Assembly: GCA_003222275.1 (NCBI GenBank)
Contig: QHVJ01000015.1
Coordinates: forward strand, 1 to 35,867
Source: Acidobacteriota bacterium
GTDB lineage: Bacteria; Acidobacteriota; Vicinamibacteria; Fen-336
DNA length: 35,867 bases
Reading direction: 5' to 3'
Below the pieces are notes generated by a model. It saw only the letters and a program-made list of their open reading frames with translations. It was not told where the DNA came from and made no database searches. Both the position numbers and the translations under genes were made by a program. The stretch's first letter is position 1. Each line of letters begins with the position of its first letter. Positions 16,312 to 25,677 of this stretch are shown piece after piece.

Positions 16312-18993
16312 ATGGGCTTGAAGGAATACCACCGCAAGCGCGACTTCGGGATCACTCCGGAGCCACGGGGCAAGGAGAAGAAGAAGCCAGGCCGCTCGTT
16401 CGTCATCCAGAAGCACGCGGCCACGCGGCTCCATTACGACTTCCGCCTCGAGATGGAGGGCGTGCTGAAGAGCTGGGCGGTGCCGAAGGGGCCGAGCCTC
16501 GACCCGAAGGACAAGCGCCTGGCGATGATGACCGAGGACCACCCGGTCGAGTACGGCGGTTTCGAGGGGATCATTCCCAAGGGCCAGTACGGCGGCGGCA
16601 CCGTCCTGCTCTGGGACCGCGGGACGTGGGAGCCCATCGAGGATCCCCACGCCGGATTGCGCAAGGGTAACCTGAAGTTCCGGCTGAACGGCGAGAAGCT
16701 CACGGGCGGCTTCGCCCTCGTGAAGATCAAGGGCCGCGATCCCAGGGACTCCGAGAAGACCTGGCTCCTCATCAAGGAGAAGGACGAGTTCGTGCGTCCG
16801 GGATACGACATCACCGAAGCGCGGCCGGAGAGCGTTACGACCGGGCGCACGCTGGAACAGATCGCTGCCGACCGGGACCGCATCTGGGACTCGGGCGTGG
16901 GCGAGGTGAAGGTCGAGAAGACGTCAAAGAAGACGGCGGCGCGCCCACGGCCGAAGCCTCCCGCGAAAGCCCGGCCGGCGGCCCGCGTGGACCCTTCGTC
17001 CCTGGCCGGCGCGCGCAAGGCTCCCCTGCCCGCCTCGCCGCAGGCGCAGCTCGCGACGGCGGTCACCGACCCGCCCAAGGGCGACGAGTGGCTGCACGAG
17101 ATGAAGTTCGACGGCTACCGCATCTTGAGCCGCCTCGAGAAGGGCCGGGTGAGGCTCGTGAGCCGCAATGGCAAGGACTGGACCGATCGCTTCACCCTGC
17201 TGACGGACGCGATCGCGGGTCTCGGCACCGAGCGGGCGGTGATCGACGGCGAGGTCGCGGTCCTGCTCCCGGGCGGCAACACGAGCTTCCAGGCCCTCCA
17301 GAACTTCATGAGCGGGGCCGGGGCCGGGCAGCTCGTCTACTACGTGTTCGATCTCCTCTACCTCGACGGCTACGACCTCTCCGGCGTCGTCCTCGAGAAA
17401 CGCAAGGGGACGCTACAGCAGCTCGTCACCGGCGTGAGCGGCGGCAAGATCCGATACAGCGACCACGTCGTCGGCCAGGGCGAGAAGGTCTTCGAGAACG
17501 CGTGCCGCATGGGAATGGAAGGGATCGTCTCCAAGCGCCGGGACATGCCCTATACCCCCGGGCGGACACGCGGCTGGCTGAAGGTCAAGTGCCACCTCGA
17601 GCAGGAGGTCGTGATCGGCGGCTTCACCGATCCCGAGGGTACCCGGGTGGGGCTGGGCGCTCTCCTCGTCGGCGTCTACGACGGCAACGGCCGTCTCGTC
17701 TACGCGGGGAAGGTCGGGACCGGGTACACGGAGAAGGTGCTCCAGGACCTGCGGCGCAAGCTGGAGGCACGGGAGCAGAAGACCTCGCCGTTCACGGCCG
17801 GGACCGGGCTGCCCCGCAACGCACACTGGGTGAAGCCGGAGCTGGTGACGGAGGTGGCGTTCACCGAATGGACGAGCGAGGGTCACCTGCGCCACCCGAC
17901 GTTCCGCGGCTTGCGCGAGGACAAGCCGGCGGCGCAGGTCGTCCGCGAGAACCCGGAGCCGACGGCGCAGGCGGAGGCGGAAGCCGAGGAGGAGATGGCC
18001 ACCCCGCGTCGTCCGCGGCGCGCGCCCGACAAGAAATCCGGCGCCGCCAAGGCCACCGTCGCCCGGCGTCAAGCCCAGGCGGAGCCCAAGAAGGCCAAGG
18101 CGGACGTGGTGGTGGCCGGCGTGCCCATCACCAATCCCGACCGCATCGTCTACCCCGGGCAGGGCCTCACCAAGCGCGACATCGCCCTCTATTACGAGTC
18201 GATCGCGGGCCACATCCTGCCCCACCTCGAAGGCCGTCCCACGACGCTGGTGCGCTGCCCGGAGGGAATGGGCAAGCCGTGCTTCTACCAGAAACACATC
18301 GGCTATTGGGCGCCGGATACGCTACGCCGCGTGCGCATCCAGGAAAAGAAGAAGGTGGGCGAGTACCTCGTGGTGGATGATCTGCCCGGCCTCATCGGTC
18401 TCGCGCAGATGGGGATCCTCGAGATCCACACGTGGAATTCCACCGTGGAGCGCCTCGAGGAGCCCGACCGCGTGGTCTTCGACCTGGACCCCGACGCCGC
18501 CGTGGGCTGGCCCGCGGTCGTGAAGACGGCCGAGCGCATCCGCGAGCTGCTCGACGGCCTGGGCCTGGCCGCCTACGTGAAGACGACCGGGGGCAAGGGC
18601 CTGCACGTCGTCACCCCGTTGCGCCCCGACGCCGGCTGGGACCAGTGCGCGGAGTTCTCGCATGTCGTCGCGGAGACGATCGCCCGCCGGCACCCGGAGG
18701 AGTACCTCACCGAGGCGTCGAAGGCCGCGCGCAAAGGCAAGATCTTCATCGACTGGCTGCGCAACGTCCGCGGCGCGACCTCGATCGCCGCCTACTCGAC
18801 CCGGGCGCGCCCCGGCGCCCCGGTCTCCGTCCCCGTGACCTGGGAGGAGCTGGCGCGCACGCGGCCGGACGGTTACACCGTGCAGACGCTGTCCGCCCGA
18901 TTGGCCTCGCTCGAGCAGGATCCCTGGGCGGGGTACGACCAGGCCGGCCAGCCGCTCAGCTCCGCGCTGCGACAGGCCGGCAGCCTGCGCTAG
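16312..18993 (+). CDS. ligD: Multifunctional ATP-dependent DNA ligase LigD (phosphoesterase-ligase-polymerase)
   Basis: PE domain FVIQKHAATRLHYDFRLEMEGVLKSWAVPKGPS; ligase EMKFDGYRILSR; Pol domain VVFDLDPDAAVGWPAVV and TGGKGLHVVTPL. Confidence 0.96.
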   Translation: MGLKEYHRKRDFGITPEPRGKEKKKPGRSFVIQKHAATRLHYDFRLEMEGVLKSWAVPKGPSLDPKDKRLAMMTEDHPVEYGGFEGIIPKGQYGGGTVLLWDRGTWEPIEDPHAGLRKGNLKFRLNGEKLTGGFALVKIKGRDPRDSEKTWLLIKEKDEFVRPGYDITEARPESVTTGRTLEQIAADRDRIWDSGVGEVKVEKTSKKTAARPRPKPPAKARPAARVDPSSLAGARKAPLPASPQAQLATAVTDPPKGDEWLHEMKFDGYRILSRLEKGRVRLVSRNGKDWTDRFTLLTDAIAGLGTERAVIDGEVAVLLPGGNTSFQALQNFMSGAGAGQLVYYVFDLLYLDGYDLSGVVLEKRKGTLQQLVTGVSGGKIRYSDHVVGQGEKVFENACRMGMEGIVSKRRDMPYTPGRTRGWLKVKCHLEQEVVIGGFTDPEGTRVGLGALLVGVYDGNGRLVYAGKVGTGYTEKVLQDLRRKLEAREQKTSPFTAGTGLPRNAHWVKPELVTEVAFTEWTSEGHLRHPTFRGLREDKPAAQVVRENPEPTAQAEAEAEEEMATPRRPRRAPDKKSGAAKATVARRQAQAEPKKAKADVVVAGVPITNPDRIVYPGQGLTKRDIALYYESIAGHILPHLEGRPTTLVRCPEGMGKPCFYQKHIGYWAPDTLRRVRIQEKKKVGEYLVVDDLPGLIGLAQMGILEIHTWNSTVERLEEPDRVVFDLDPDAAVGWPAVVKTAERIRELLDGLGLAAYVKTTGGKGLHVVTPLRPDAGWDQCAEFSHVVAETIARRHPEEYLTEASKAARKGKIFIDWLRNVRGATSIAAYSTRARPGAPVSVPVTWEELARTRPDGYTVQTLSARLASLEQDPWAGYDQAGQPLSSALRQAGSLR

Positions 18994-18997
18994 CGCC

Positions 18998-19414
18998 TCA
19001 CTCGCCCATGACGTGGACCACCACCTCGCGGCGGTGGCGGCCGTCCCGATGCTCCCAGACGTAAACGCCCTGCCACGTGCCGAGGACCAGCTCGCCCTCC
19101 CGCACCGGCACCTGCTCGGAGGTACGGGTGAGGGCCGCCTTCACGTGGGAGGACATGTCGTCGTCGCCCTCGGCCACGTGGGTGAAGAGCGGATCGCCGT
19201 CGGGGACGAGGCGGCTCAGGAACGCCTCGAGGTCGCGCTGTACGGCCGGATCGGCGTTCTCCTGGATGAGGAGGCTGGCCGAGGTGTGCCGGATGAAGAT
19301 CGTGCACAGGCCCTCGCGAATGCCCGAGCCGCGGAGGACGCCCCGCACGCCGCCGGTGATCTCGGTCAGGCCCCGCCGGGTCGACACGCTGAGCGTCTCG
19401 CTGCGCTGCTGCAT
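18998..19414 (-). CDS. YjbQ family protein (UPF0047; secondary thiamine-phosphate synthase-like)
   Basis: ITGGVRGVLRGSGIREGLCTIFIRHTSASLLIQENADPAVQRDLEAFLSRLVPD...HVAEGDDDMSSHVKAALT. Confidence 0.95.
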   Translation of the reverse strand: MQQRSETLSVSTRRGLTEITGGVRGVLRGSGIREGLCTIFIRHTSASLLIQENADPAVQRDLEAFLSRLVPDGDPLFTHVAEGDDDMSSHVKAALTRTSEQVPVREGELVLGTWQGVYVWEHRDGRHRREVVVHVMGE

Positions 19415-19474
19415 TTGATCCGCGGCCCTCTTGGCATTAGTCTAGGCGTTTCGTTGGGACGGGATGGAGGCGCG

Positions 19475-20350
19475 ATGATGTTACGGAGGGCGACTCGGGT
19501 GGCGGCGGTCGTCGCGCTGGCGGCCGTCGCGGGTTGTGGAGGCGGATCGTCGCCGACCGTGCCCCCGGCCACCACCCCCACTCCCGCGCCGACCCCCACG
19601 CCCGTGCCGAGCGCCACCCCGACGCCTTCGGCCACGTCATGCCGCTATGGCATGGGGGTCCTCGACGCTTCGTGCGTGCGCCAGAGCCCGACCTTCCTCG
19701 ACGACGTGGACGGCGCCATCAACCTGCTCGGCCAGCAACATCCGGAGCTGTTCAACTTCAACGATACCGCCGGCGCGGGCGGGTGGCGCGTCCTCGACGC
19801 CGACCGCTACTACTCGGGGGTCATCGCCAACCTCCAGGCCAAGGACTACTGCGCGGGGTTCGACCTGCAGAACCTGCAGGTGAAGAACAGCAACACGTTC
19901 AGCGAGGACTACGACATCCTGCTCTCCTCCGGCTTCGTCCGCCGCGGCGCCGTCTCCTATCGCCAGACCTGCTCGCCCGCCAACTTCCCGCTCGATCCCA
20001 AGGACCTCATCGACAGCGTGCGCGTGGCCTTCTTCGGCTTCCGGTGCCCCGACGACGTCGCCGTGCCGAACAACGGCGGGAATCGCCTGCCCGTCGGCTG
20101 CACCGGCAACGTCACCGCGACCCCGAAAAACAAGAACAACCAGGACGTGGATCCGCGGATCCACGGCAGCCAGATCGCGTGGACCTTCGAGCTGGAGAGC
20201 GGCAAGCCAGCGGAGCTGATCAACTACCCCGACCAACCCTTCAACAAGAGTGTCGTCGGCCTCGCCCTCGGCAACTTCACGCTCTGCGCGATCGTGAAGG
20301 AGGTGCAGGGCTGCCTGCACGGCGAGGTGGTGGCCCCCAGCTCGCGCTAG
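19475..20350 (+). CDS. Lipoprotein with PT-rich linker and uncharacterised 4-Cys domain (paralog A)
   Basis: Lipobox LAAVAGCGGGSS; linker PTVPPATTPTPAPTPTPVPSATPTPS; domain shared with the ORF at 22739-23242. Confidence 0.85.
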   Translation: MMLRRATRVAAVVALAAVAGCGGGSSPTVPPATTPTPAPTPTPVPSATPTPSATSCRYGMGVLDASCVRQSPTFLDDVDGAINLLGQQHPELFNFNDTAGAGGWRVLDADRYYSGVIANLQAKDYCAGFDLQNLQVKNSNTFSEDYDILLSSGFVRRGAVSYRQTCSPANFPLDPKDLIDSVRVAFFGFRCPDDVAVPNNGGNRLPVGCTGNVTATPKNKNNQDVDPRIHGSQIAWTFELESGKPAELINYPDQPFNKSVVGLALGNFTLCAIVKEVQGCLHGEVVAPSSR

Positions 20351-20838
20351 GGCTTCGGTCGGGCCAGGCCCGGCACTACCTTCACCGCGGGAAGCCGCTT
20401 CAGCGCCGCGGGCGCGACCTTGATCTTCGAGGATCGGCCTCCGCCGCCGAGGATGACCCATTCCGGCGCCATCACCGCCTCGTCCACGTAGACCGGAAGG
20501 CCTTCGGGCACGCCGAAGGGCGTCACCCCGCCGACGAGCATCCCCGTCACCGCCACCGTCTCCTCGGCCGAGGCGAAGGAGAGCCGCGAGACGCCGAGGA
20601 GGCCACGCACGGCGTGGTTGACGTCGAGGGACGTCGTGGCCAGGACGACGCACACGGCGTAGATCCTCGGCTCCTTCTTCGAGGCGACGAGGATCGTGTT
20701 GGCGGAGCGCTCGGGAGGAATGCCGTAGCGGGCGCAGAAGGCGGCGGTGTCCGCGGCGGCGGGGTCGCACTCGAGCCGCTCGTACTCGATCCCCAGCCGG
20801 GTGAGCGCGGCGACCACGGCCGCCTCCGGGTCAATCAT
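20347..20838 (-). CDS. YbaK/EbsC (prolyl-tRNA deacylase-like) family protein
   Basis: SANTILVASKKEPRIYAVCVVLATTSLDVNHAVRGLLG, MLVGGVTPFGVPEGLPVYVDEAVM. Confidence 0.9.
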   Translation of the reverse strand: MIDPEAAVVAALTRLGIEYERLECDPAAADTAAFCARYGIPPERSANTILVASKKEPRIYAVCVVLATTSLDVNHAVRGLLGVSRLSFASAEETVAVTGMLVGGVTPFGVPEGLPVYVDEAVMAPEWVILGGGGRSSKIKVAPAALKRLPAVKVVPGLARPKP

Positions 20839-20922
20839 CGACCCCCCCTCGAATGTTCGGCGCGCGCAGCGTAGCATTTCCTCTGTCGCCGGCGACGGAT
20901 TCACTCCGAAGTCCGGCGCTCG

Positions 20923-22146
20923 ATGGAGACCGATGCGGGGCGGAGCGCGCCGCATTCACGAATGGACCCGATCTACCGCAGCGCGCTGAACCGCGAAGTC
21001 CTCGCCGCCCGACCGGCCGAGTTCGCTTCTCTGCGCGTCGGCGCGATCGCGGTGTGGCCGCCGGTGGTGCTCGCGCCCATGGCCGGCGTCACCAACCCGC
21101 CCTTCCGCACGCTCTGCCGGCGGTATGGCGTGGGCCTCTACGTCAGCGAGATGATCACCGCCCGCGCCCTCGTCGAAGGAAACCGCAAGACGCTGCTCAT
21201 GGCGAGCTTCGATGCGGAAGAGACGACGCGCAGCCTGCAGCTCTACGGCGTCGATCCCTTCTACGTGGGGGAGGCGGTGCGCCTGCTCGTCGGCGAGGGC
21301 CGCGTCGACCACCTCGACCTCAACTTCGGCTGCCCCGTCCGCAAGGTGACGAGCCGCGGGGGCGGGGCCGCCATCCCCGTGAAGCCGCGCCTGCTCCGGA
21401 GCATCGTGCGCTCGGCGGTGGCGGCGGCGGGAGACATCCCGGTCACCATCAAGTTCCGCATGGGGATCGACGAGCAGATCCTCACCTACCTCGATGCCGG
21501 CCGCATCGGCGAGGAGGAGGGCTGCGCGGCCGTGGGGCTCCACGCGCGGACGGCGGCGCAGCTCTACGACGGCGAGGCGTGCTGGGATGCGATCGCCCGG
21601 CTCAAGCAGGCCGTCAAGACCATTCCCGTCCTCGGGAACGGCGACATCTGGGAGGCGGAGGACGCCCTGCGCATGATGCGCACGACGCGGTGCGACGGCG
21701 TGATCGTCGGGCGGGGCTGCCTCGGCCGGCCGTGGCTCTTCCGCGACCTCGCCGACGTGTTCGACGGCCGCGAGGCGGCCGACCCTCCCGGCCTGGGGGG
21801 CGTGATCGAGGTGATGCTGGAGCACGCCCGCCTGCTCGTGGAGTGGCTGGGCGACGAGGGTTCGGCCATGCGCGCCTTCCGCAAGCACACCTCGTGGTAC
21901 ACGAAGGGATTCCGCGGCGGTGCGCCCCTCCGGCAGCGGCTCATGCAGGTGACGCGCCTGGCCGATCTGCGCGCGGCGCTGGCGGACGTCGACCGCGCCC
22001 AGCCCTTCCCCCCCGACGCCGTGCGCGTGCCTCGCGGAAAATCGGCGGGCCGGCAGAAGGTCGCCCTGCCCGCGGGCTACCTGGACGACCTGGAAGACGA
22101 CACGCCTCCCGGCATCGAGGCCGAAGCCGCCGACTCCGGCGGTTAG
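20923..22146 (+). CDS. tRNA-dihydrouridine synthase (DusB-like)
   Basis: VVLAPMAGVTNPPFRTLCRRYG, LDLNFGCPVRKVTSRGGGAA, VTIKFRMGID, LGNGDIW, DGVIVGRGCLGRPWLF. Internal ATG at 20962 is an alternative start. Confidence 0.95.
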   Translation: METDAGRSAPHSRMDPIYRSALNREVLAARPAEFASLRVGAIAVWPPVVLAPMAGVTNPPFRTLCRRYGVGLYVSEMITARALVEGNRKTLLMASFDAEETTRSLQLYGVDPFYVGEAVRLLVGEGRVDHLDLNFGCPVRKVTSRGGGAAIPVKPRLLRSIVRSAVAAAGDIPVTIKFRMGIDEQILTYLDAGRIGEEEGCAAVGLHARTAAQLYDGEACWDAIARLKQAVKTIPVLGNGDIWEAEDALRMMRTTRCDGVIVGRGCLGRPWLFRDLADVFDGREAADPPGLGGVIEVMLEHARLLVEWLGDEGSAMRAFRKHTSWYTKGFRGGAPLRQRLMQVTRLADLRAALADVDRAQPFPPDAVRVPRGKSAGRQKVALPAGYLDDLEDDTPPGIEAEAADSGG

Positions 22147-22147
22147 C
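22123..22147 (+). repeat. 25-bp direct repeat copy 1 (GAAGCCGCCGACTCCGGCGGTTAGC), contains an internal CCGCCG/CGGCGG palindrome
   Basis: 24/25 identical to the copy at 22714-22738. Confidence 0.9.
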
Positions 22148-22178
22148 GCTCCGCGGGAGTTGGGGAGGAGGAATCCTC

Positions 22179-22715
22179 ATGTCGATCATCGAGTTCCTTG
22201 GACTGGCCAGCAAGGAAAAACGTGCGGAGGCCTCCGCGGAGACAGAGACCGTTCGCAGGATCGTAGCGGCGCTCGACCAGATGGACCCCGAACGCGCCCG
22301 GTACCTCGCCGGGTTCGCGTTCATCCTTTGCCGCGTGGCGAGGGCTGACCTGAAGATCACCACCTCCGAAACCGAGACCATGGAGCGGATCCTGGCGGAG
22401 CGAGGCGCATTGCCGCTCGAGCAAGCCATCCTCGTCGTTCAGATGGCGAAGACCCAGAACATCCTCTTCGGCGGAACCGAGAACTTCCTGGTTACGCGGG
22501 AGTTCAATCGGATCGCGACCCGGGAGCAGAAGCTCGCGCTCCTCGATTGCCTGTTTGCCGTCTCGGCGGACGATTGGATTTCCACGATCGAGGAGAACGA
22601 GATCAGCAGGATCTGCGGGGAGCTCGACCTCACCCACGACGATTTCATCTCCGTGCGCTCGGCCTACCGGGAGCAGCTCGCCGTGCTGAGGAAGCCGCCC
22701 GAAGGTCGCCGCTGA
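22179..22715 (+). CDS. TerB-like (tellurite resistance TerB fold) cytosolic protein
   Basis: RYLAGFAFILCRVARADLKITTSETETMERILAE...IEENEISRICGELDLTHDDFISVRSAYREQL resembles TerB family helical repeats; good RBS (GGAGGAGG) upstream. Confidence 0.7.
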   Translation: MSIIEFLGLASKEKRAEASAETETVRRIVAALDQMDPERARYLAGFAFILCRVARADLKITTSETETMERILAERGALPLEQAILVVQMAKTQNILFGGTENFLVTREFNRIATREQKLALLDCLFAVSADDWISTIEENEISRICGELDLTHDDFISVRSAYREQLAVLRKPPEGRR

Positions 22716-22738
22716 AGCCGCCGACTCCGGCGGCTAGC
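22714..22738 (+). repeat. 25-bp direct repeat copy 2 (GAAGCCGCCGACTCCGGCGGCTAGC)
   Basis: 24/25 identical to the copy at 22123-22147; both contain an in-register TAG. Confidence 0.9.
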
Positions 22739-23242
22739 TCAAAACTGGGCGGGGAAGCAGGTGGTGATGTAGGCTCCCGGCCCCTTGCGGATGTAGCCGC
22801 CGGTCGAGACCCAGATGTTGTACTGCTCGTTGAATTCGTTGCTCGTCTTCACCGCGATCTCCTCGAACTCCTCGACCGCGCACACGCCCTGGGCGTGGAT
22901 GGCCTGCACCACCGCCTTGACGTACCGGCTGCGGTCCAGGACCCGGTAGTTCCCGTTGAACAGGTCGTCGTGGAGGTCGAACAGCCCCGGGTGGTCCCTC
23001 ACGGTCTGGGCGATCGCCTTGTCCACGTACTCATTGAGCTGAGGTGTGAGCTTGGGGCAGGTGTTGTGCAGGTCGGGCATCGCCGCCAGCGGGCACGAGA
23101 AGGCCTGAGGGGTGGCCGCCGGAGCCGGGGTCGGCGTCGGCGTGGGGGCAGGATTGCTGGCGGCCGGGCTCTTGCTGGAGCCGCATCCCGCGAGCGCGAT
23201 CGCGCCGAGCACCGCGGCGGCGAAGGCAGGGTTCATCTTCAC
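22739..23242 (-). CDS. Lipoprotein with PT-rich linker and uncharacterised 4-Cys domain (paralog B)
   Basis: Lipobox AIALAGCGSS; linker NPAPTPTPTPAPAATP; domain shared with the ORF at 19475-20350. Confidence 0.85.
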   Translation of the reverse strand: MKMNPAFAAAVLGAIALAGCGSSKSPAASNPAPTPTPTPAPAATPQAFSCPLAAMPDLHNTCPKLTPQLNEYVDKAIAQTVRDHPGLFDLHDDLFNGNYRVLDRSRYVKAVVQAIHAQGVCAVEEFEEIAVKTSNEFNEQYNIWVSTGGYIRKGPGAYITTCFPAQF

Positions 23243-23335
23243 TAATGGGCCTCCGGGGAAGAAACCAACAGGCTTCCCGACAAGAACACGGCGGGATTCT
23301 AGACGAGCCCTGCGCCCGATCGGGTCCGAATGCGC

Positions 23336-25585
23336 CTAGCGCTGGAAGGCGTACGACAGCTTCATGAAGAACTGGCGGCCGACCCGGTCCAGGTGCTGGG
23401 CCGTATCGTCCAGCTCGCGGCTGTCCCCGTACCCCGCGAACAGCACCGTCTGCCAGTTGAGCTTGTAGGCGAACAGGGCCGATGCGCCGAAGGCACCGTC
23501 CTTGCGCGCGACACTGCTCGAATAGAGGCTGGGATCGCGGCGGGTGCTGACGTATTGGCCGATGACGCGCAGGAAGATTCGAGACGTGAACGTGTACTGC
23601 GCGCGCAGCCGGTCGACGCTGGCCGTGAACAGCCGGGCCCGCGACCCGGAGGGGGTGTCCACGTTCAACCAGCGGCGCGATTCGTTGAACCGCAGCTCGA
23701 GGTGGTTCGTGGGGCGGAAGGTGGCGTTGAAGTTGACGTTGGCGCCTCTGCCGGTGCGGGCGCCGTCGAAGTCGATCTCCTCGCCCACGAACCCGTCGAC
23801 GCCGATCTGGTTGAACCTCAGGGAGGGGCTCGCCTGCACGATGTAAAGGAGCTGCTGCCGCGGCAGCGTCACGGTACCGGCGCGCACGCGATCGAACGCG
23901 TACCAGAAGCGGAAGAACGAGCTCCACTTCCCGTCCATGCCGGTGCCGACCGACAGCCGCCGGTTGAGCAGTCCCCCGTCGCGATCGGTGGAGCGGTCGA
24001 AGATGTAGAAGGTCCGCAGTCGCCGCAGGAAGCCGTTCGGCCGGAACGTATATCCGCCCTCGAGGTCTGTGCGGCGGTAGCCGACCTGGGGTACGAAGCC
24101 GTCGTCGGCGCGGAAGTCGTTGGCGAAGTCGTTGTACTGCGCGTACCAGTCGACCGTCTTCGTGGTGTGGAGCCACCAGGCCGTTGCCCCGTGCCCCTGG
24201 AGCGCGCGGCCGTCCCACTCCGCCGTCAGGTCCGGCCGGACGGGCGTCCGGCTGTCGCTGAGGAGCACCTGGCCGGTGACGGTGTCCTTCGTCGACGGCC
24301 GCCATTGGAAGTCCGGTCCGATGACCCGGTTATGACCGCCGCCGCGGATCTCCCGGTCGGTCCCGAGGAGGCTGACAAATGACTTGCCCACATCCCGGCG
24401 CAGCCGGCCGATCGCCACGAACGAGCGAAACTCCTGGTCGGCGAGGTCGGAGCTGTTGGAGCCCGGCAGGATCACGCTGCCCCCACCGTCGTCCTCGGCC
24501 AGGAGCGCCGTGTACGCCGTCGAGCCGAACTTCCCGGTGCCCCGCACACCCCAGCGCGGGGCGGTGACCGTCCGCGTATAGACGGCCTGGATGGGCGTGC
24601 TGAACAGCTCGCTGCCTTCGAGGAAGAACGGCCGCTTCTCGGAATAGAACAGGGCGAAGCGCTCGTTGACGCCGATCTGGGCGACGTCGGACTCGATCTG
24701 GGAGAAGTCGGGGTTCACGGTGGCGTCGACCGCGGTGCTGGCGGTGGGCGTCCATTTCAGGTCGAGGCCGGCGTCACCCTTGACCTTCTCGTCGTGCCAC
24801 GGCGTGCCGGGGCCGTCCGTGGCCGCGCCCGCCTGTCGTCCGGTGGCGTAGGGCGCCAGCACCAGGTGGCCCCCGGAGGGTAACCCCTCCAGGCCGGTGA
24901 TCGAGGCGCTCCGGCAGACGAAGCAGCTGCCCCCCCGCGGCAGCTTCACGGTGAAGAACTGATAGCGGTAATCCCGGGGGTAGTTGCGATAGAGCATGAT
25001 CCGCCACGTGCGCGGATCGGCCCTTGCGTAACGGAGCGAGGAGAAGGGGATTCTGATCTCCAGCATCCAACCGTCGCTGGTGATGCGGCCCTTGGCATCC
25101 CAGTAGTAGTCCGGAGAGGAGTCCTCATTGCCGGACGGGTCGTCCAGGACCGAGTCGTACTGGATGCTCCGCGGGTTGGCGACGAAGAGGATCCCCGTCT
25201 TGCCGTCGTTGCGAGTGTCCAGCAGCACGCCGCCATAGTCGGTGGTCCCGGAGAGGTTGTCGCGGTCGCCGAGGGGGGCACGTATCTTGGCCGGCTGCGG
25301 GTCCTGGAACTCGAAGCCCGCGTAGAAGAACTTGTCGTCGTAGGTGAGATAGCCGACGTTCTTCACCTTCGGCGGCGTGTTGTCCCCGGGGTTGGTCTCA
25401 TACCACGTGTCGACGCGCGCGGCCCCCTTCCACCCCTCGTCGGAGAGGTCGCCGTCGATCGAGATCGGTCCTGCGGCGCGATGAATCTCGATCGGCGGCG
25501 CGGGCGCATCCTCCGCTGCCTGTGCGAGGGCGGCCCCACGCATCATCAATAAAATCAGGATTTTGAATGGGCGGGACAGGGCCAT
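23336..25585 (-). CDS. Carbohydrate-binding family 9-like + DUF5916 outer-membrane protein
   Basis: N-terminal CBM9-like IHRAAGPISIDGDLSDEGWKGAARVDTWYETNPGD; DUF5916-like NPDFSQIESDVAQIGVNERFALFYSEKRPFFLEGSELF; terminal aromatic beta-strand LSYAFQR. Confidence 0.9.
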   Translation of the reverse strand: MALSRPFKILILLMMRGAALAQAAEDAPAPPIEIHRAAGPISIDGDLSDEGWKGAARVDTWYETNPGDNTPPKVKNVGYLTYDDKFFYAGFEFQDPQPAKIRAPLGDRDNLSGTTDYGGVLLDTRNDGKTGILFVANPRSIQYDSVLDDPSGNEDSSPDYYWDAKGRITSDGWMLEIRIPFSSLRYARADPRTWRIMLYRNYPRDYRYQFFTVKLPRGGSCFVCRSASITGLEGLPSGGHLVLAPYATGRQAGAATDGPGTPWHDEKVKGDAGLDLKWTPTASTAVDATVNPDFSQIESDVAQIGVNERFALFYSEKRPFFLEGSELFSTPIQAVYTRTVTAPRWGVRGTGKFGSTAYTALLAEDDGGGSVILPGSNSSDLADQEFRSFVAIGRLRRDVGKSFVSLLGTDREIRGGGHNRVIGPDFQWRPSTKDTVTGQVLLSDSRTPVRPDLTAEWDGRALQGHGATAWWLHTTKTVDWYAQYNDFANDFRADDGFVPQVGYRRTDLEGGYTFRPNGFLRRLRTFYIFDRSTDRDGGLLNRRLSVGTGMDGKWSSFFRFWYAFDRVRAGTVTLPRQQLLYIVQASPSLRFNQIGVDGFVGEEIDFDGARTGRGANVNFNATFRPTNHLELRFNESRRWLNVDTPSGSRARLFTASVDRLRAQYTFTSRIFLRVIGQYVSTRRDPSLYSSSVARKDGAFGASALFAYKLNWQTVLFAGYGDSRELDDTAQHLDRVGRQFFMKLSYAFQR

Positions 25586-25648
25586 ATCTTCGTTGATACG
25601 ACGTTACTCGTAGACGATTGGTTGGGGGGAAAGTTCCTGCTGTGATCC

Positions 25649-25677
25649 TTGACTTTTTCGTACAGATTCAATAGATT
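25649..25677 (+). promoter_or_regulatory. Candidate sigma70-type promoter of the suf operon: TTGACT-N17-TAGATT
   Basis: -35 TTGACT 25649-25654, exact 17-nt spacer, -10 TAGATT 25672-25677; RBS GGAGGA 25685-25690 and sufB ATG at 25701; an AT-rich patch in GC-rich surroundings. Confidence 0.6.

Noticed and set aside
19560-19635. CCCCCAC/CCCACGCC-like short repeats as a possible VNTR or regulatory repeat
   Set aside because: Explained by codons for the PT-rich lipoprotein linker; same kind of linker in the paralog.
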